Assembly (NCBI GenBank): GCA_022457155.1
Contig: JAJGOT010000921.1
Span: 67,001 to 131,000, forward strand
DNA length: 64,000 nucleotides
DNA from: Cladopsammia gracilis
Lineage: Eukaryota; Cnidaria; Anthozoa; Scleractinia; Dendrophylliidae
Direction of reading: 5' to 3'
Shown piece by piece: positions 19,238-31,225 of this stretch; position 1 is the first letter of the stretch; the number at the start of each line of letters is the position of its first letter. The notes below the pieces were generated by a model that saw nothing but the letters and a program-made list of their open reading frames with translations, made no database searches and was not told the origin of the DNA. A program made the translations under genes and the position numbers.

Positions 19238-21426
19238 TCAACAACCATCTGATTGACAAGACAGCACAATAGCCTGCCTATATGGATGTGAACAATAACC
19301 ACACCATTCTGACATTTCTGGCTTTGGGAAACCACAGAAACAGAAGTTGTTCAGGGCACTTCTGTTAGGAACATACCTGTCCTTTGAAGGAATATAATTG
19401 TCAAGGTTATAACCCCTTACCCTTAACCAGATTAAAGAAAGGAATTCATGGCGAAATATTTGCTGCCATCTCATGCCATATTTGGTGTTTTGTGAATACC
19501 TTGAAATGGCAATGTGTTTAGCTTCCCTTCCTTCCATTGAGGTAACTGGAAGACCCTTTCTATACTTGGACTTGACATCTTTAGCATGCACTGCGACAAT
19601 GTGACCTATTGTCCATACAGTAGGAGTTGCCGTCCCAATGAATAAACTATAAGCCCTAAAATAGTTAGTGCAATGAGAAGTCAGCTCTTTAATTTCATCA
19701 TCATTAATAGTCATTCTGCAGAATAAAGACACTGCATTTCTTAGTTCCAAGCTCACAAATGCAAAAGTGTGAAGTCTGAAAGTTTGCCTTGCAGTATCGG
19801 CAGGTTTCTCTAAAGACTCAACGAGGTGCATAAAATTATGCAAATACATCCTAGAATCTCTCCCTGTAAATTTATACTCAAAGTCTTTCCCTGGTGACTT
19901 TGTTTGCTAAACGAGATAGCTGGCATTTAGATTTAAGTGCCTGTACAAACTTTGAAAATGGAGAATCCCTAGGCACCCCAATCATATTTGTGACATTACT
20001 CCCAAGGGAAGACTTTTGGACAGCTTCATACAGCATAATTTTATGAATATGTTGACAGGCATTATTCTTTACATGCAAAGGATCGGCATGTGCTCTGTCA
20101 ATGAATTTCCCAATGAGTGGTTCAAACCCTTGCCTACTCTTGTTAGAAGCAATAAATGCTGTTACTTTGCTGCGTTTAGTGTTGGGAGCTAACTGAGTCT
20201 TGTTTAATTTACCGTTGAGGTCAGCCACTTTCTAAGCAACAGCTAATCTTTCATGATACTCCCATGGTCTGAAATCATTATGGTGTTCTGGGCCAAATGA
20301 TTTGTTTACATCACACATTTTATCAGGAAAAATGTTAGCAAAAGTTGAAAAATACTTGGCACTGTTTGTAAGCTCCCCTGCTAAAAAAGCCAACATTTTC
20401 ATGTCATTGGGGAGTTCTGCAAACTTGAATTTAATGATGGTGTCATTGACATTAAATGCAGCCTTTCTCTATTTGCTCCATTTCTTTGGCAATCATTGCA
20501 ATGAGCCTTTTAGCAGCAATACGTTGTTCTGAGCAGTTACTTCCAAAGATTAAAAAAGTTGTCCTCATTACTCAAAACCTTGTGATCCACATTAAGAAAA
20601 CTAATGAGCCATGCAGAAGACTGGTCAAATTTGCCGAAAGGGGCTCCATCCCCACCAATGGCTACTTGGAAAGTGTTTGGTTGCCCAAACCAATCAAAAT
20701 CTTCAGGTTTTAATGTGGTCAGGTAGAAAGATGCTAATCTAACAAGGTGTTGTGATAAGTTCCTGTAACAGCCATCAACCTGATCCTCAGGTTCCAAATC
20801 AGAACAAAAGCTCTCTCTTACACTCTTTAAGGTTCCTATGTCAACTTCATTGAGAAATGTGACTAGTTTGTTGTAGGGAACTAGCCGAGGTAATGAGCAT
20901 GACATTACTTGAATGCGTGTTGTTTTAGTTTTTTACTTAGGATTGGTAGTCTTACCCATTACCCCTTTTGAATAGAAAACTGAAACACTTCTAATCACGC
21001 TTATTTCTGAAGTTTCAACTTCAAGTTTCTGAAGTTTGCTTTCTTATAAAGTTTGGGAAAAACCTTTTTGGAAAACTTCTTACTTTTTGACATAAAGTCA
21101 ACAAGTATCTTTGTGGGGCATCTTTTCTCAGTTGTACTAAGAAGACCTATATGTGCTGGAGTATTATCATTTAAGTCAGCCCCATGTATTTCTTTGGCTG
21201 CTTGGTATGTCTCTGACCTCCTATGTGTTACTACTGTTGACGATGGCCCACTCTGATCATCAGAAGGGAGAATGGTCGGGTGTCTGCGTCTTGCTTCAAT
21301 TGACTGCTTAGACAGAAAATACTTTTTATTTTGTTTTTGAGAGACAGCTGTGCCAGCTTGGGGCAGGTCTCCTGATAGTTCTTGTATATCCTCAGAAATC
21401 TCATCTACCTTGAAAGATGAGAGCAA
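19238..21426 (-). pseudogene. Decayed repeat-borne gene (cnidarian repeat protein family, class unknown)
   Basis: Fragments in three frames read in order from 21426 down to 19238. They are a basic N-terminal part (21426-21001), a section with IGGDGAPFGK (20905-20537), and a section with ELPNDMKMLAFLAGEL (about 20500-20240, broken). Next comes KRSKVTAFIASNKSRQGFEP (20228-19878). A C-terminal part (19849-19238) holds TVWTIGHIV, SMEGREAKHIAI and a Cys cluster, CFCG...CGYC. I recall this architecture from many cnidarian repeat proteins without an assigned function. At least three frameshifts are present. An enzymatic role cannot be stated. Confidence 0.6.
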
Positions 21427-21509
21427 AATTGAAATTTGTCAATTCTGGTACATGCCTGTTTCAATAAATTTTCCTTTGTTTTTAATCATCATCACACATT
21501 ATCATCTAC

Positions 21510-22134
21510 CAGTCAATTCCAGGAATGCCCATCCCCAACCTCCCCCCCCCCCCCAGGCCAACCCCCAGGTATTGCCATTTTTTAAAAATTGGCAAATTCC
21601 CCGGGGTGGGGACAAATACACTGTTCATATACCCTGGGGTGTGACCAAAGATGCAGGCAAATGCCCCGCCCCCGGGCTCATCCACAATATATACCAGCAC
21701 TGCTCAAGGACGAACGATTTTAATACCCGTTAAAACCAAATGCTGCCAAGTGATAACTACACCTTTTAATGTACAGACAACACTACATGATTGTGATTGT
21801 GATCTATTTATTTGAAAACATAAACTAGTTGACCAATTTTTACATGGAGGTATTTACGGTGCTTTACTTCCCCCTTTTCCCCACTTTCCTTCCCCTTCCT
21901 GCTTGGAGGCAGCGATTGTACAGCTTTGCCTTGCGAATACAGATCCAAATATTGTGATTAGTCAATCACATAGTATCTACGTGGGTGTCAAATGCCCCAG
22001 GATGGCTCGGGGGTTGTCAAATACCCGGTCCCCGGGCCGCGAAAAAAATGCGAATGCCCCATCCCCGGGACTACAATGTGACCAAATGCCCCACTATTAA
22101 ATGCTTGGGGGATGGGCAATGCTGGAATTGACTG
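21510..22134. mobile_element. Short inverted-repeat element
   Basis: The ends CAGTCAATTCCAG and CTGGAATTGACTG are inverted, and similarity continues through GCCCATCCCC for about 28 bp with small differences. The interior has C- and G-rich runs and several GGGGCATTTG-type phrases in both orientations. No convincing target duplication was seen and no coding capacity. Confidence 0.7.
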
Positions 22135-22453
22135 CTGCCTAAAGCTCATCAATGAATCCTTTGCAGGGTGATTATTCTTGTCTATAGTCATAAAGCTAAC
22201 TGGGTCAAAGTAGCACAATCTTCAATTACACTATGGTGGGAGCGTCATAAATACTTTTCGAATAAGCTTTGATAATTTAGCTCTTTGTTTCACTAGAACT
22301 TTGTGAGCCTTCGCAGCTTCATCTCTTAGATGACTTCTCTCTTTCGTAAAAACTCCAACATTAAACCGTCTGTAAACTTTAGGCTTCCTTCGAGTTTTTA
22401 AATTATCAGTTTATGATGTCAAAGCGTCAAGTATTTCAATTATTGTCGTTGAC
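22135..22453. other. Non-coding, nothing recognised
   Basis: About 320 bp between a short element and the third copy of the dispersed repeat. No ORF or repeat structure was recognised. Confidence 0.4.
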
Positions 22454-22690
22454 TTAACTCAACTTGTAGTTCAGTTTGAATTCCTTAAACCTCGAAATAA
22501 GGAGTTCCTCCTTTACTCCCAAATACAGTACTCCCAAAACCAGGGCCTCTTTCACTGATTCGCTGACGAGATGACAGCCTCCAGTGTAGATTAAATCCAA
22601 CCATGTACAGACTCCATCTTTTAACATGCACTGCTCCTGTGTGGTAAGTGATGATTCGCACAAAATAGACCAAATGAATCACCGTTGCAC
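22454..22690 (-). repeat. Dispersed repeat with ORF fragment, diverged copy 3
   Basis: On the minus strand it shares the phrases CAGGAGCA, TGGTTGGATTTAATC and TATTTCGAGGTTTAAG with the copies at 2264 and 16541. It has more substitutions and several indels. Confidence 0.5.
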
Positions 22691-23013
22691 GGTTAGTCGG
22701 TTGTGTTAAATGAAAGTCTAAAAGCAAATAGGTTTTTTTCTTGAACAGTTCTTCGTTTTTGTAAATAATCTGTACTCCCGTTCCTGTGGAAACGAAAGTT
22801 ATATGAAGCCAAATATCAGTTTTCTGGAGACCGTACCTACATTTTTAAATCGGCTTTTAAGCGATCTTCTCCAAGTCAGATCAACTTGAAATTTTCACAA
22901 CTAGCTGGTTTTGAATTGAAGTTTGGAAAGATGTATTTTCTGCTAAAATCGATGTTACCATGACGACGATAAACAAGAAACTTCGAAATCAGTAAAAGTG
23001 AAATTTAGCGCGT
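22691..23013. other. Non-coding, nothing recognised
   Basis: Intervening sequence between the dispersed repeat and the TTAA element. No ORF, exon-like stretch or repeat was recognised. Confidence 0.4.
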
Positions 23014-23575
23014 TTAACCCTATTCGGCCTGGGGGGAGCACAAAGTGCCCGCGCTAACTTTGAACATTCATAACTTCTTTAATATGTATTCAAACGCCAT
23101 GAAACTTTGTGACTTTTCCTAAAATTTATCTGGCAACAATTTCATCTGACAATTTTTTGATCACGCGACTTGATGTTTCCATGGCAACAACATTTTGACA
23201 GCCATTTTTTGGAAATTTGCATATTTATATCTTTGAATGAAGAAAAATGTTTATTGGTATAACTTTTGTATTTTTACGTCATTTAGCCTTTATTTGTTGG
23301 TTTTGATTAATGTTGCGTCAATTTGGACGGTTTTTAAGAGGTTTTAAAAAATTTCAGAAATCCAAGATGGCGGATCTAAGATGGCGGCCGTATAACTAAT
23401 TACCTAATAATAACGTCATATGACGTCATCGTTCCATTGTGCGGACCGCAAAGGAGACAGTTTTGGACGTAATATGTATCCTCAAGGTTTCTCTTGAAGT
23501 TGCGAGGGGGGTGGGGGCACAATGTGGCCCCCCAGGCTCAGGAACTCGAAAAAAGACCAGGCCGAATAGGGTTAA
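23014..23575 (+). mobile_element. TTAA-flanked short element, family A, complete copy
   Basis: TTAA at 23014-23017 and 23572-23575 flanks inverted ends CCCTATTCGGCCTGG and CCAGGCCGAATAGGG. The interior is non-coding and includes repeated CAAGATGGCGG words. The copy at 1-317 is the same family in the opposite orientation. Confidence 0.88.
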
Positions 23576-23962
23576 GATTTCGCATTGAAAATCCGACATA
23601 GACATCTTTAAATATGGTATATGGCATACATATTTGTAAGAATGAAAAAAAAAATATGTATGTTTGATTTCAAATAAATCGCAATAACATTTCAAACGTT
23701 ACTATTTGTGTACTGGTAATAAATTGATCGAGAGATTAACACTGGTTTTGTGAAATTACATAATGATAGTGTCAAAACGTAGCTTGATGTTTTGTTTGTA
23801 AACCTTCAAAGTTTTGTTTACTTTCTCTTTTGCGATCTTGAGAACTACTATTTTTCCTAGCATCGCTTCATGTGTAATTTTTGGGTATTTTTCGATTTTG
23901 ATCGCTTTTGCAAAAATCTGAGAAACGGTTCAATTGATTTTTTATAACGTTTACCATGCATA

Positions 23963-24534
23963 CTTACCGATGTGCAAAATATTATCTGAAAGTTTCATTG
24001 ACATTGATTCACTGGAACGCTTTTAAATTTAGAGATGAAGACGACGTACGAACCGGCCAAAACGTTTGCGTTACAAATTCACTTTTTTAAGCGCTCAGTA
24101 ATGATTTCAAATCAATGCGCAATACATTCCTCCGTGATTGAAACATTGCAATGTACGCTCGTTGATGCCAATTTCTTTGCATCTGTTTTCTTTTCCTTTC
24201 AAAACGCCTGCTGTAAAAACGTTTTTAAAACACAAAAGGGCATTTATTGCTCAAAGCAGTAAGGAGAGTAATAAGGTACAATCATGCTCGAATATAGATA
24301 ATAACAGATGCACAGATACATACATACATACAGCAGATCACAACGAAATGTATAAATCACAGAGGAATGCAATGCGCATTGATTTGAAATCATTATTCAG
24401 CATACCTTAAAAAAGTGAATTTGTAACGCCATTTTTTCGGCCGGTTCGTACGTCGTCTTCATCTTTAAATTTAAAAGCGTTCCAGTGAATCAATGTCAAT
24501 CAAACATTCAGATAATATTTTGCACATCGGTAAG
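23963..24534. repeat. Inverted repeat (foldback-like), arms of about 175 bp
   Basis: The arms 23963-24136 and 24359-24534 are inverted copies containing AAGACGACGTACGAACCGGC and its complement, with a few mismatches. The spacer is about 220 bp. No target duplication is evident. Probably a foldback or short-element derivative. Confidence 0.8.
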
Positions 24535-24554
24535 CACGCGCTGTGAATGTTTTA

Positions 24555-26170
24555 AAAAAAAATCCATTGATTTGTGGTTGTCATTTGTGTGGAGCATCTG
24601 TCTTCGATACGTTTTCGCTCGTTGCGAATGAAGTTGAACTTTGATTTCTTGGGTAAAGCTGATTGGTGGTGAACGAAAAGTGGTTTCTTGGTTGGCTTTT
24701 TGTAAAACTCGAAAGAGCTTTTGCCGTCTCTGGAGATGGTGACTTTGAAATCGAGTAGTAACAGCGATAGGCCATTGGGTTTTGTTTCCGGTTTCTCAAT
24801 TTCGAACTTCAATTTGGGGTGTAGACTGTTCATTGTGTGGTGAAATTGGCCTGCCATTTCTTCACGGTCTGGAGATAAATGTCGTCAACATATCTCTTAT
24901 AAGGACTTTTCAATAGGTGCGAGGAGACGGCGATGGTCTCTAGTTTGTCCATGAATAAGATGGCCAGAATGCCTGACATGCTTGAACCCATTGGTAAGCC
25001 GTCTTTTTGGCGGAAAACGTGACCATTAAAGGAGAAGTGTATGTTGTTTAGTGTGACTGTGAGAAGGTCTGTTACGTCTTGCTTGGAGAGGCGGAATATT
25101 GGGTTCTGAATTCTATCAACGGCATTGGTCATGGCTTCCTGTATGGGGATATTGAGGTATAAAGGGACACCACATCGAGGCTGCATGGATATGGTAGCGT
25201 TTTGCTTGTGGTAAAATCGCCGGCTTGAATGCACTTAATGAGTTCGAGGCTGTTTTCTAGATGTGCTAGGACATTCTTCAGCATCGATTTAAGGGTGTTG
25301 GCGAGCAACCATGAGATGCGTTGGGTTGGTCCATTGGCGTTAGATACGATGGGTCTTATTGTTATATCTGGACCGGTTTTGTGGGTCTTGATGAGATGGT
25401 AGAACCTGGGCAGATCAGTGTTTGAAGCAAGGAAGCCTTTACGGACATAAGGGGGAACTCATTCTGTAGGCAGATGTTTTTCCAAGTCGAGTTGACTTTG
25501 TTTTAAACTGTCTTGGCTGACATGCGGGGTACCTTTTGATAGGTGTTAGAGTCACTGAGGTGATCATGGGCCACGTGCGTGTATGTGTCTTGTTGTATTA
25601 CGCAGAACTTTGTGCATCTCTTCACTTTGAGTCCTTTGATTGTTTCTTTGTCTGTGTGGCTAATGTTCGACCACTTTCGTTGTGGTTGTAGTGTCTTGAC
25701 TGTGGCTTGTAGTTTGTGGTGAATTCTCTGTAGCTTGCTTTCGAGTTCGTCTTTGGATTAAGGTCTGTACATGTGTCGGGTTTGTGGATAGGTGAGGAAA
25801 TCTGAAGGTTGAAGGTTTAATTCCCGGAAGTGTTTCCATCGTATTTGGTTGGCTAGTCGGTAGAATGCTATGTTAATGTCCGTGATCGTGTGTTCGTTTA
25901 CTCCAGGAGAGAGGCTGAACTTGGGGCCTTTAGACAGGAGATTGATTTCTTGGGCGTTGAGGGTACATGTGAGGTCGGTGACTAAGTTGGCTTTGTTTGT
26001 GGTGGTGTCGTTGTCTGAAGAGCTCGTGCTGTTTCTATCAGTGCTATTGGAGTTGTTTATGGGACTGGTAGCGGTTTGTTGGTCCTTTTATGTCTTCACC
26101 TCTCTCACTCTGCTTTCCTCGCTGTCGACTTTCGGTTTGAGTTTTTTCCCGTCCTCCCAACCCATGTGCT
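24555..26170 (-). pseudogene. Penelope-like element reverse transcriptase, frameshifted
   Basis: Read on the minus strand, the fragments follow the Penelope RT order. First is a conserved N-terminal segment (FYRLANQIRWKHF at about 25850). Next come RPIVSNANGPTQRISWLLAN (about 25340) and motif A, SLDVVSLY (about 25165). Then come motif B, DGLPMGSSMSGILA (about 24960), motif C, YKRYVDDIY (about 24885), and the thumb region down to 24555. Several frameshifts, at about 25200 and 24850 among others, disable it. The GIY-YIG endonuclease expected downstream is missing, because the inverted repeat at 23963-24534 lies there. The element is truncated at both ends. Confidence 0.85.
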
Positions 26171-26432
26171 ACTTTTTTTTTTAACTTGAACACGCCCAAC
26201 TTTGCATTGCAATAATCATCTAAGAAAAAGTCAAAAGATGCTTAAAGCTCATAAAACTATTTCAGTCCTGAGAGTTTGATTTCAGTTTTGTACCTTTCAA
26301 CGGTGTAGGCGGCACTTGTAATAATCGAAAAGGTGTGACTTTTTTATATTATAACTCGCGCCTTTCGCAGATATAAAACCTTTCTGCGAATCTCTACTTA
26401 TCCCTGTATAAAGTAAATAAGATTGATCGTTA

Positions 26433-26617
26433 ACAAATAGATTCCATTTGGCCGTGTGTCTGTTCAGTTATAGATCACAGATGACGTCAAAATGTGGTAA
26501 GAACAAAAAAGTGGCACACGAGCCGCAGGCGAGTGTGTCACTGATGTTCTTACCACATTTTGACGTCTTCTGTGATCTATAACTGAACAGACACACGGCC
26601 AAATGGAATCTATTTGT
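26433..26617. repeat. Large palindrome (foldback short element)
   Basis: Arms of about 72 bp (26433-26505 and 26547-26617) are nearly exact complements starting ACAAATAGATTCCATTTGG. A second small hairpin, GTGGCACAC...GTGTGTCAC, sits at the centre. It could form a cruciform. Confidence 0.88.
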
Positions 26618-29467
26618 TTTATACAATGAACAGAAAAGTAAAAAGAGTAAAATTACGAACTTGCCTCGTAGCGCTCGACTGTTCGAAGATTTGTTCCAGT
26701 TTAGGTATTTTCCAAGTCGCCAAGAATACTTTTCGTCTTGGTTTCTTCTTTTTCTTGCTCATAAACAGCTCCTGCTAAACATTTTTCGAGGCTTTCACTT
26801 GCTTAATCCAGAATAATCTCGCAAACATTTTCAAAACTGTGCGCCATGTTGGACAAAACAAAGCAAACAATTTTTCTATGACGTCAGCCGTGCGTCTGTA
26901 CTCTGATAGATCATAGGCAACGACCAATCACAGAGCGCGTAGTATTCAGTTCATTGTATAAACAATTTTAGACAATAATTAAGATTTCATGGACAAAGAT
27001 TGATGAAAAAGAATATTATCAGTCTGAAGTTCATGAACACGGGCAACGCACGTTTGTCATAGTTTCCATAAGTGATCGACTGACAGATCACAACTCGAAC
27101 ATCGCGCCCGCTACAAACAACAGATTCCTGCTATTAATCATTGTCGCTAAAATATCTAGGAAAAATGTTAATACATGAATATAAACTTGTATATATTTGT
27201 TATAAGTTCGCGAGAAATGATTCAAAATTGGGCATTTTAAAGCGCGTTTTTTAAAACTCCACGGGCAATTCAAAGGGAGGTGTGACTTTTGCGAACTATT
27301 GTTTACACCAGCTTTCGGTTTATTAACTCCACTTGAATAAGTGCGTGTATCCTTTCTAAACTGAGAGCGCGAGAAGTTATTTGAAGCTTAAGCGTCCTCA
27401 AAACACAATGTGCAATCAAAATGAGGTGTTTCGTCCACGAATGAAGATAAAAATACATTTACATAAACTCGGAAATGAGAGTAAATAAAAAACAACCAAA
27501 ACGGTTGTTTAAACTAGTGTAAGTGCTTTTCTATGAATGCAGTTGCCGTTAACGTCCCAAAATAAACTTTCAGGTATAATATGGTGTATGCAGATAGACG
27601 TTAGCACATAAGCGCCATTTTAAACTTCGCAGGCAATTCAGTTTATTAACTCCACTTGATTAAGCGCGCGTATCCTTTCTAAAATTGAAAGCGTTGCTTC
27701 GTTTTGTTAAATGTTCTGGAGATAATGGTAAAACAAAAATATAAAGAGCGTGAATACTTTTCAAAGGAGCCTCAAAATATGTGTGAGCATCGAATAAAGA
27801 TAGAAACACATTTTTACATAAACAATTAGTTCCATGGCACGAAATTTGAATACTTTCAACTCCGAGGTGAGCACAAAAGAAAAACACTACCCGTAAGAAA
27901 TGATTTCCGAGAATTCTCGAGAAAAGCAAAATTATCAGAAATTATCAGAATTTCTCAAGATTTCTAAAGAAATCTTGGTACGTTTTGGTGCGACCGAAAT
28001 TTCCCGCAAATTCTTGGGAAATTTCGAGATCACCTCCAGCAGGATTTAACACCTTCTCGGTTATTGCCGAGAATTCTCGGGGTTTGGCTGAAATGTGTGA
28101 AAACTAGAAATAAGTTTGCTCAAAAGAAGGGGTTCTCAGGACTTCTTGGGAAATCTCAGGAATAACTTGAGACGTTATTCAATATTAATTGAAAACACGT
28201 TTTAGTTTGACTTCAGTCTACAGGACTGTGCAAAAAGAGATTGTCAAATAAACTTTCACTACGAAAGTACGGAGGCCGAAGTTAATCATCAACCTCACAT
28301 GTTGCCCATTGTCGGCTTGCGGGCTGGGACCTGAAAGCAAGGCGATATCGCACGGCAAGATACATTTGATGTTTGCTTTTTTTGGCTCTGATCCACTCAT
28401 TTAACACTCATTATCCCGACACAATCATTTTTTGAAATAGTATTGACGCCGTAACGAACGAAATGAAACCTTGGCCGGTGTAAAAGGTTATTCCTCGATT
28501 AATGACATCTTCAAACGCGTTTGTAGATAGAAGCTTATGCATAACATAACAAGATGTTGTTATTATTCAGCGAGACTGCAAATAGCCTAGTGGCCCCAGC
28601 TTATGTTGTATTCTATATTTTCCGTATAAAACGTGTGTTTAGAGCAGCTAGGCAATGCGATCGCATGTCAGAGCACACATTTGTAAACAAGCAATTTATG
28701 GAGCGAACAGCAAGGAAAATATTAAGCTCAAAATATACACGAAAGATGACTCGCAATTGCGTCTCTTCTTAAGATTAAATTGACATATTAAAGTCATACC
28801 TTATACGTGTTTTATGGGGGACCTCTCATCATGGCATTCCAGGATTTCCTTGAACAATTTCGAACGGATACCAAATTGCTTGTTGAAACCAGTTATTACT
28901 AAATTGGTTTGCTGGTTTGTTTTCCGATGAAAGCAGCAGCCGTTCAGGCCGTTAACCTCGCAAAATAATCATTCAGGCACGATTTCAGCGAATAAAGCTT
29001 GAACATATTTTATACCTAACAATTATTTAAGCGGCACAAGATTTTAACCCAGAACGAAGCACATTATAAACTATAAGAATACAAACAATGGGATTGTCAA
29101 ACTGTCGCTCACTACCCACCCCAGCGTTGTTAGTTTTGTCGTGTCAGTTACAACTCTGTCCCTCCCCGGGGGAGATTGCTCCTTGGCTCGGTCGCGCCGA
29201 AGATCCAAATCGCCATTGAGACATTGTTAAGAAAATATTCGGAAAGTTTGAATTTCCCTCGCTTATTAAAAGCCATTGTTTCACCGTTGATCGTTTTTGC
29301 CCTTACATAGGCAAAAACGATGAAGAATCCAATGCCTATTGTTGTCGAATATGAGCTGCTTTTCTTGATACCGGACTACGTGATGGTCAGATAATGCGTA
29401 TACTGAACAATCTGTGATTAATATCTGCAAATAACTCCTAACTTTTGTCTAACTTTGAAATTTCTAG
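26618..29467. other. Non-coding; diverged direct repeats only
   Basis: No gene recognised. Two diverged copies of a segment of about 360 bp (near 27240-27500 and 27600-27830) share TTTATTAACTCCACTTGA and GTATCCTTTCTAAA. The stretch at 27895-28140 is rich in TTCTCGAGAA-like and GAGAATTCTCGG words. A host intron is likely, given the exon that follows. Confidence 0.45.
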
Positions 29468-29539
29468 AGTTCTTGATGACAATGAAATAGTGGAGCTGCC
29501 GGAAAGAGTATTTTTCGAACTGACCAGTCTGCAAACTTT
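29468..29539 (+). CDS. Leucine-rich-repeat exon of a host gene
   Basis: Exactly 72 nt, between an acceptor (TTTGAAATTTCTAG) and a donor (GTAAGTTTTG). Translated from its third base, it reads VLDDNEIVELPERVF then FELTSLQTL, a canonical 24-residue LRR (LxxNxIxxLPxxVFxxLxxLxxL). One LRR per 72-nt phase-2 exon is the gene structure of LGR/relaxin-type receptors and some other LRR receptors. No neighbouring repeat exon was recognised, so the introns are large. The gene name is uncertain. Confidence 0.75.
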
Positions 29540-29715
29540 GTAAGTTTTGTTTTGAGAGGTAGCTGTTGATAATTTATGGAGTATATTTATTGGGGCGAAT
29601 GTAAGAGATTGGGAGAGCCAAATGCATCGTTGCTTAAACACGTAGCGACGGTATTAAAGGACATGACACGTCAAGTTTTGTTTTGACAGTAAATTACAAC
29701 AAGCGAAGTGGCATG

Positions 29716-30580
29716 TAATGGCGAACACATCCGCACTCTAAAGACATGTGGCGCTCGGACATTTTGGCTCTTGTCGTTTATGATCGAGTGAAATCATCGA
29801 AAACTGTAGCCCATGGTCTCTATAACATCAAGAAGGAACCATTGAAGGTCATATAGTTTTTATCGTGTTGTATGTGAACATTATTACCACTCGACTTGAA
29901 GCTCTCAGTGTATCTCGAACTGTTGTCTTATCATGGCGAACATTCCACACTTCCAAGACATATGGCGCTCGGACTTTTGGCTCTTGTCGTTTCTGATGGA
30001 GTGAAATCATCGAAAACTATAGCCCACGTTTTCAACAAAAGCAAGAGGGGACCATTGGAGGTCATAGTTTTTATCGTGTTGTGCGGGAACATTATTACCA
30101 CTCGACCTGAAGCTCTCAGTGCATCTTGAACTGCTGTCTTATCATGGCAAACACTCCACACTTCCAAGACATGTGGCGCTCAGACTTTTGGCTCTTGTCG
30201 TTTTCTGATCGACTGAAATTATCAAAAACTATAGCCCACGGTCTCAATAACAGCGAGAAGGAACCATTGGAGGTAATAGCTTTTATCGTGTTGTGTGGGA
30301 ACATTATTACCACTCGACCTGAAGCTCTCAGTGCATCTTGAACTGATGTCTTATCATGGTAAACACTCCGCACTTTCAAGACATATGAAGCTCGGATTTT
30401 TGGCTCTTGTCGTTTCTGATCGAGTGAAATCATCGAAAACTATAGCCCACGGTCTCAATAACATAAAGAAGGAAGCAATGGAGGTCATAGTTTTTATCGT
30501 GTTGTACGAATTATTACCACTCGACCTGAAGCTCTTCAGTGTGTCTTAAACTGCTGTCTTACTTATCATGGCGTACTGTA
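29716..30580 (+). repeat. Tandem repeat, unit about 210 bp, four to five copies
   Basis: Each unit contains CTTATCATGGCGAACA, AAGACATATGGCGCTCGGA, TTTGGCTCTTGTCGTTTCTG, AAATCATCGAAAACTATAGC and ACTCGACCTGAAGCTCTCAG. Units start near 29716, 29929, 30140 and 30350, and a partial unit lies near 30560. Similarity between units is high, with scattered indels. Long ORFs inside are by-products of the period. Confidence 0.85.
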
Positions 30581-30801
30581 CAACTGTAATGGCCGTTTCA
30601 ATCAGCTCTTTAAAGCTGAAATTTCGGGTTTTTAAAACTGTTGAAAATGTTGATAACACAAAGAGACCTTTCAAAATCACTGCCATGTTACTTGGCTTTC
30701 TTTCTTGTGTTTATTTTGGCGATTCGACTTGCTAAAAGTACAGAAAGATACTACTTGGAGCTCACGAATCCCCCCTCCTGGTAGAGCATTTCGCCAAAAA
30801 A

Positions 30802-31225
30802 AAAAACGTATTTGCCCAATATTCTTAGAAAACAATTCTGGCCTTTGAAGGAAAGCAGTTCAGCAACAATTTAGCATGAACAACAACAACAATTTATTCT
30901 TTGTATAACAATACAAGAGTTGGGTGGTTTGGTTTGCCCTGAAAATACCTGGAAAGCTAATCATGGCGGGGCAAAACAAGCACATGAATAACACAAATTA
31001 TCTTATAAAATTTAAAAAAAAAACGTGTTTGCCCAATATTCTCAGAAAACAATTCTGGCCTTTGAAGGAAAGCAGTTCAACAACAATATAGCATGAACAG
31101 CAACAACAATTTATTCTTTGTACAACAATACAAGAGTTGGGTGGTTTGGTTTGCCCTGCAAATACCTGGAAAGCTAATCGTGGCGGGGCAAAACAAGTAC
31201 ATAAATAACACAAATTATCTAATAA
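30802..31225 (+). repeat. Direct duplication of about 210 bp
   Basis: 30802-31010 and 31012-31225 both run from CGTATTTGCCCAATATTC or its variant to AACACAAATTATCT, with few differences. An ACAACAACAACAATTTATTC stretch is included. Confidence 0.85.

Noticed and set aside
25870..26184. Plus-strand 104-aa hydrophobic ORF
   Set aside because: Antisense shadow of the Penelope RT N-terminal region.
28554..28772. 72-aa ORF starting MLLLFSETANS
   Set aside because: No recognisable domain, no promoter or polyA context, and surrounded by repeat-like intronic sequence.
29896..30549. Several 70-105-aa ORFs on both strands
   Set aside because: By-products of the 210-bp tandem array being open in register.
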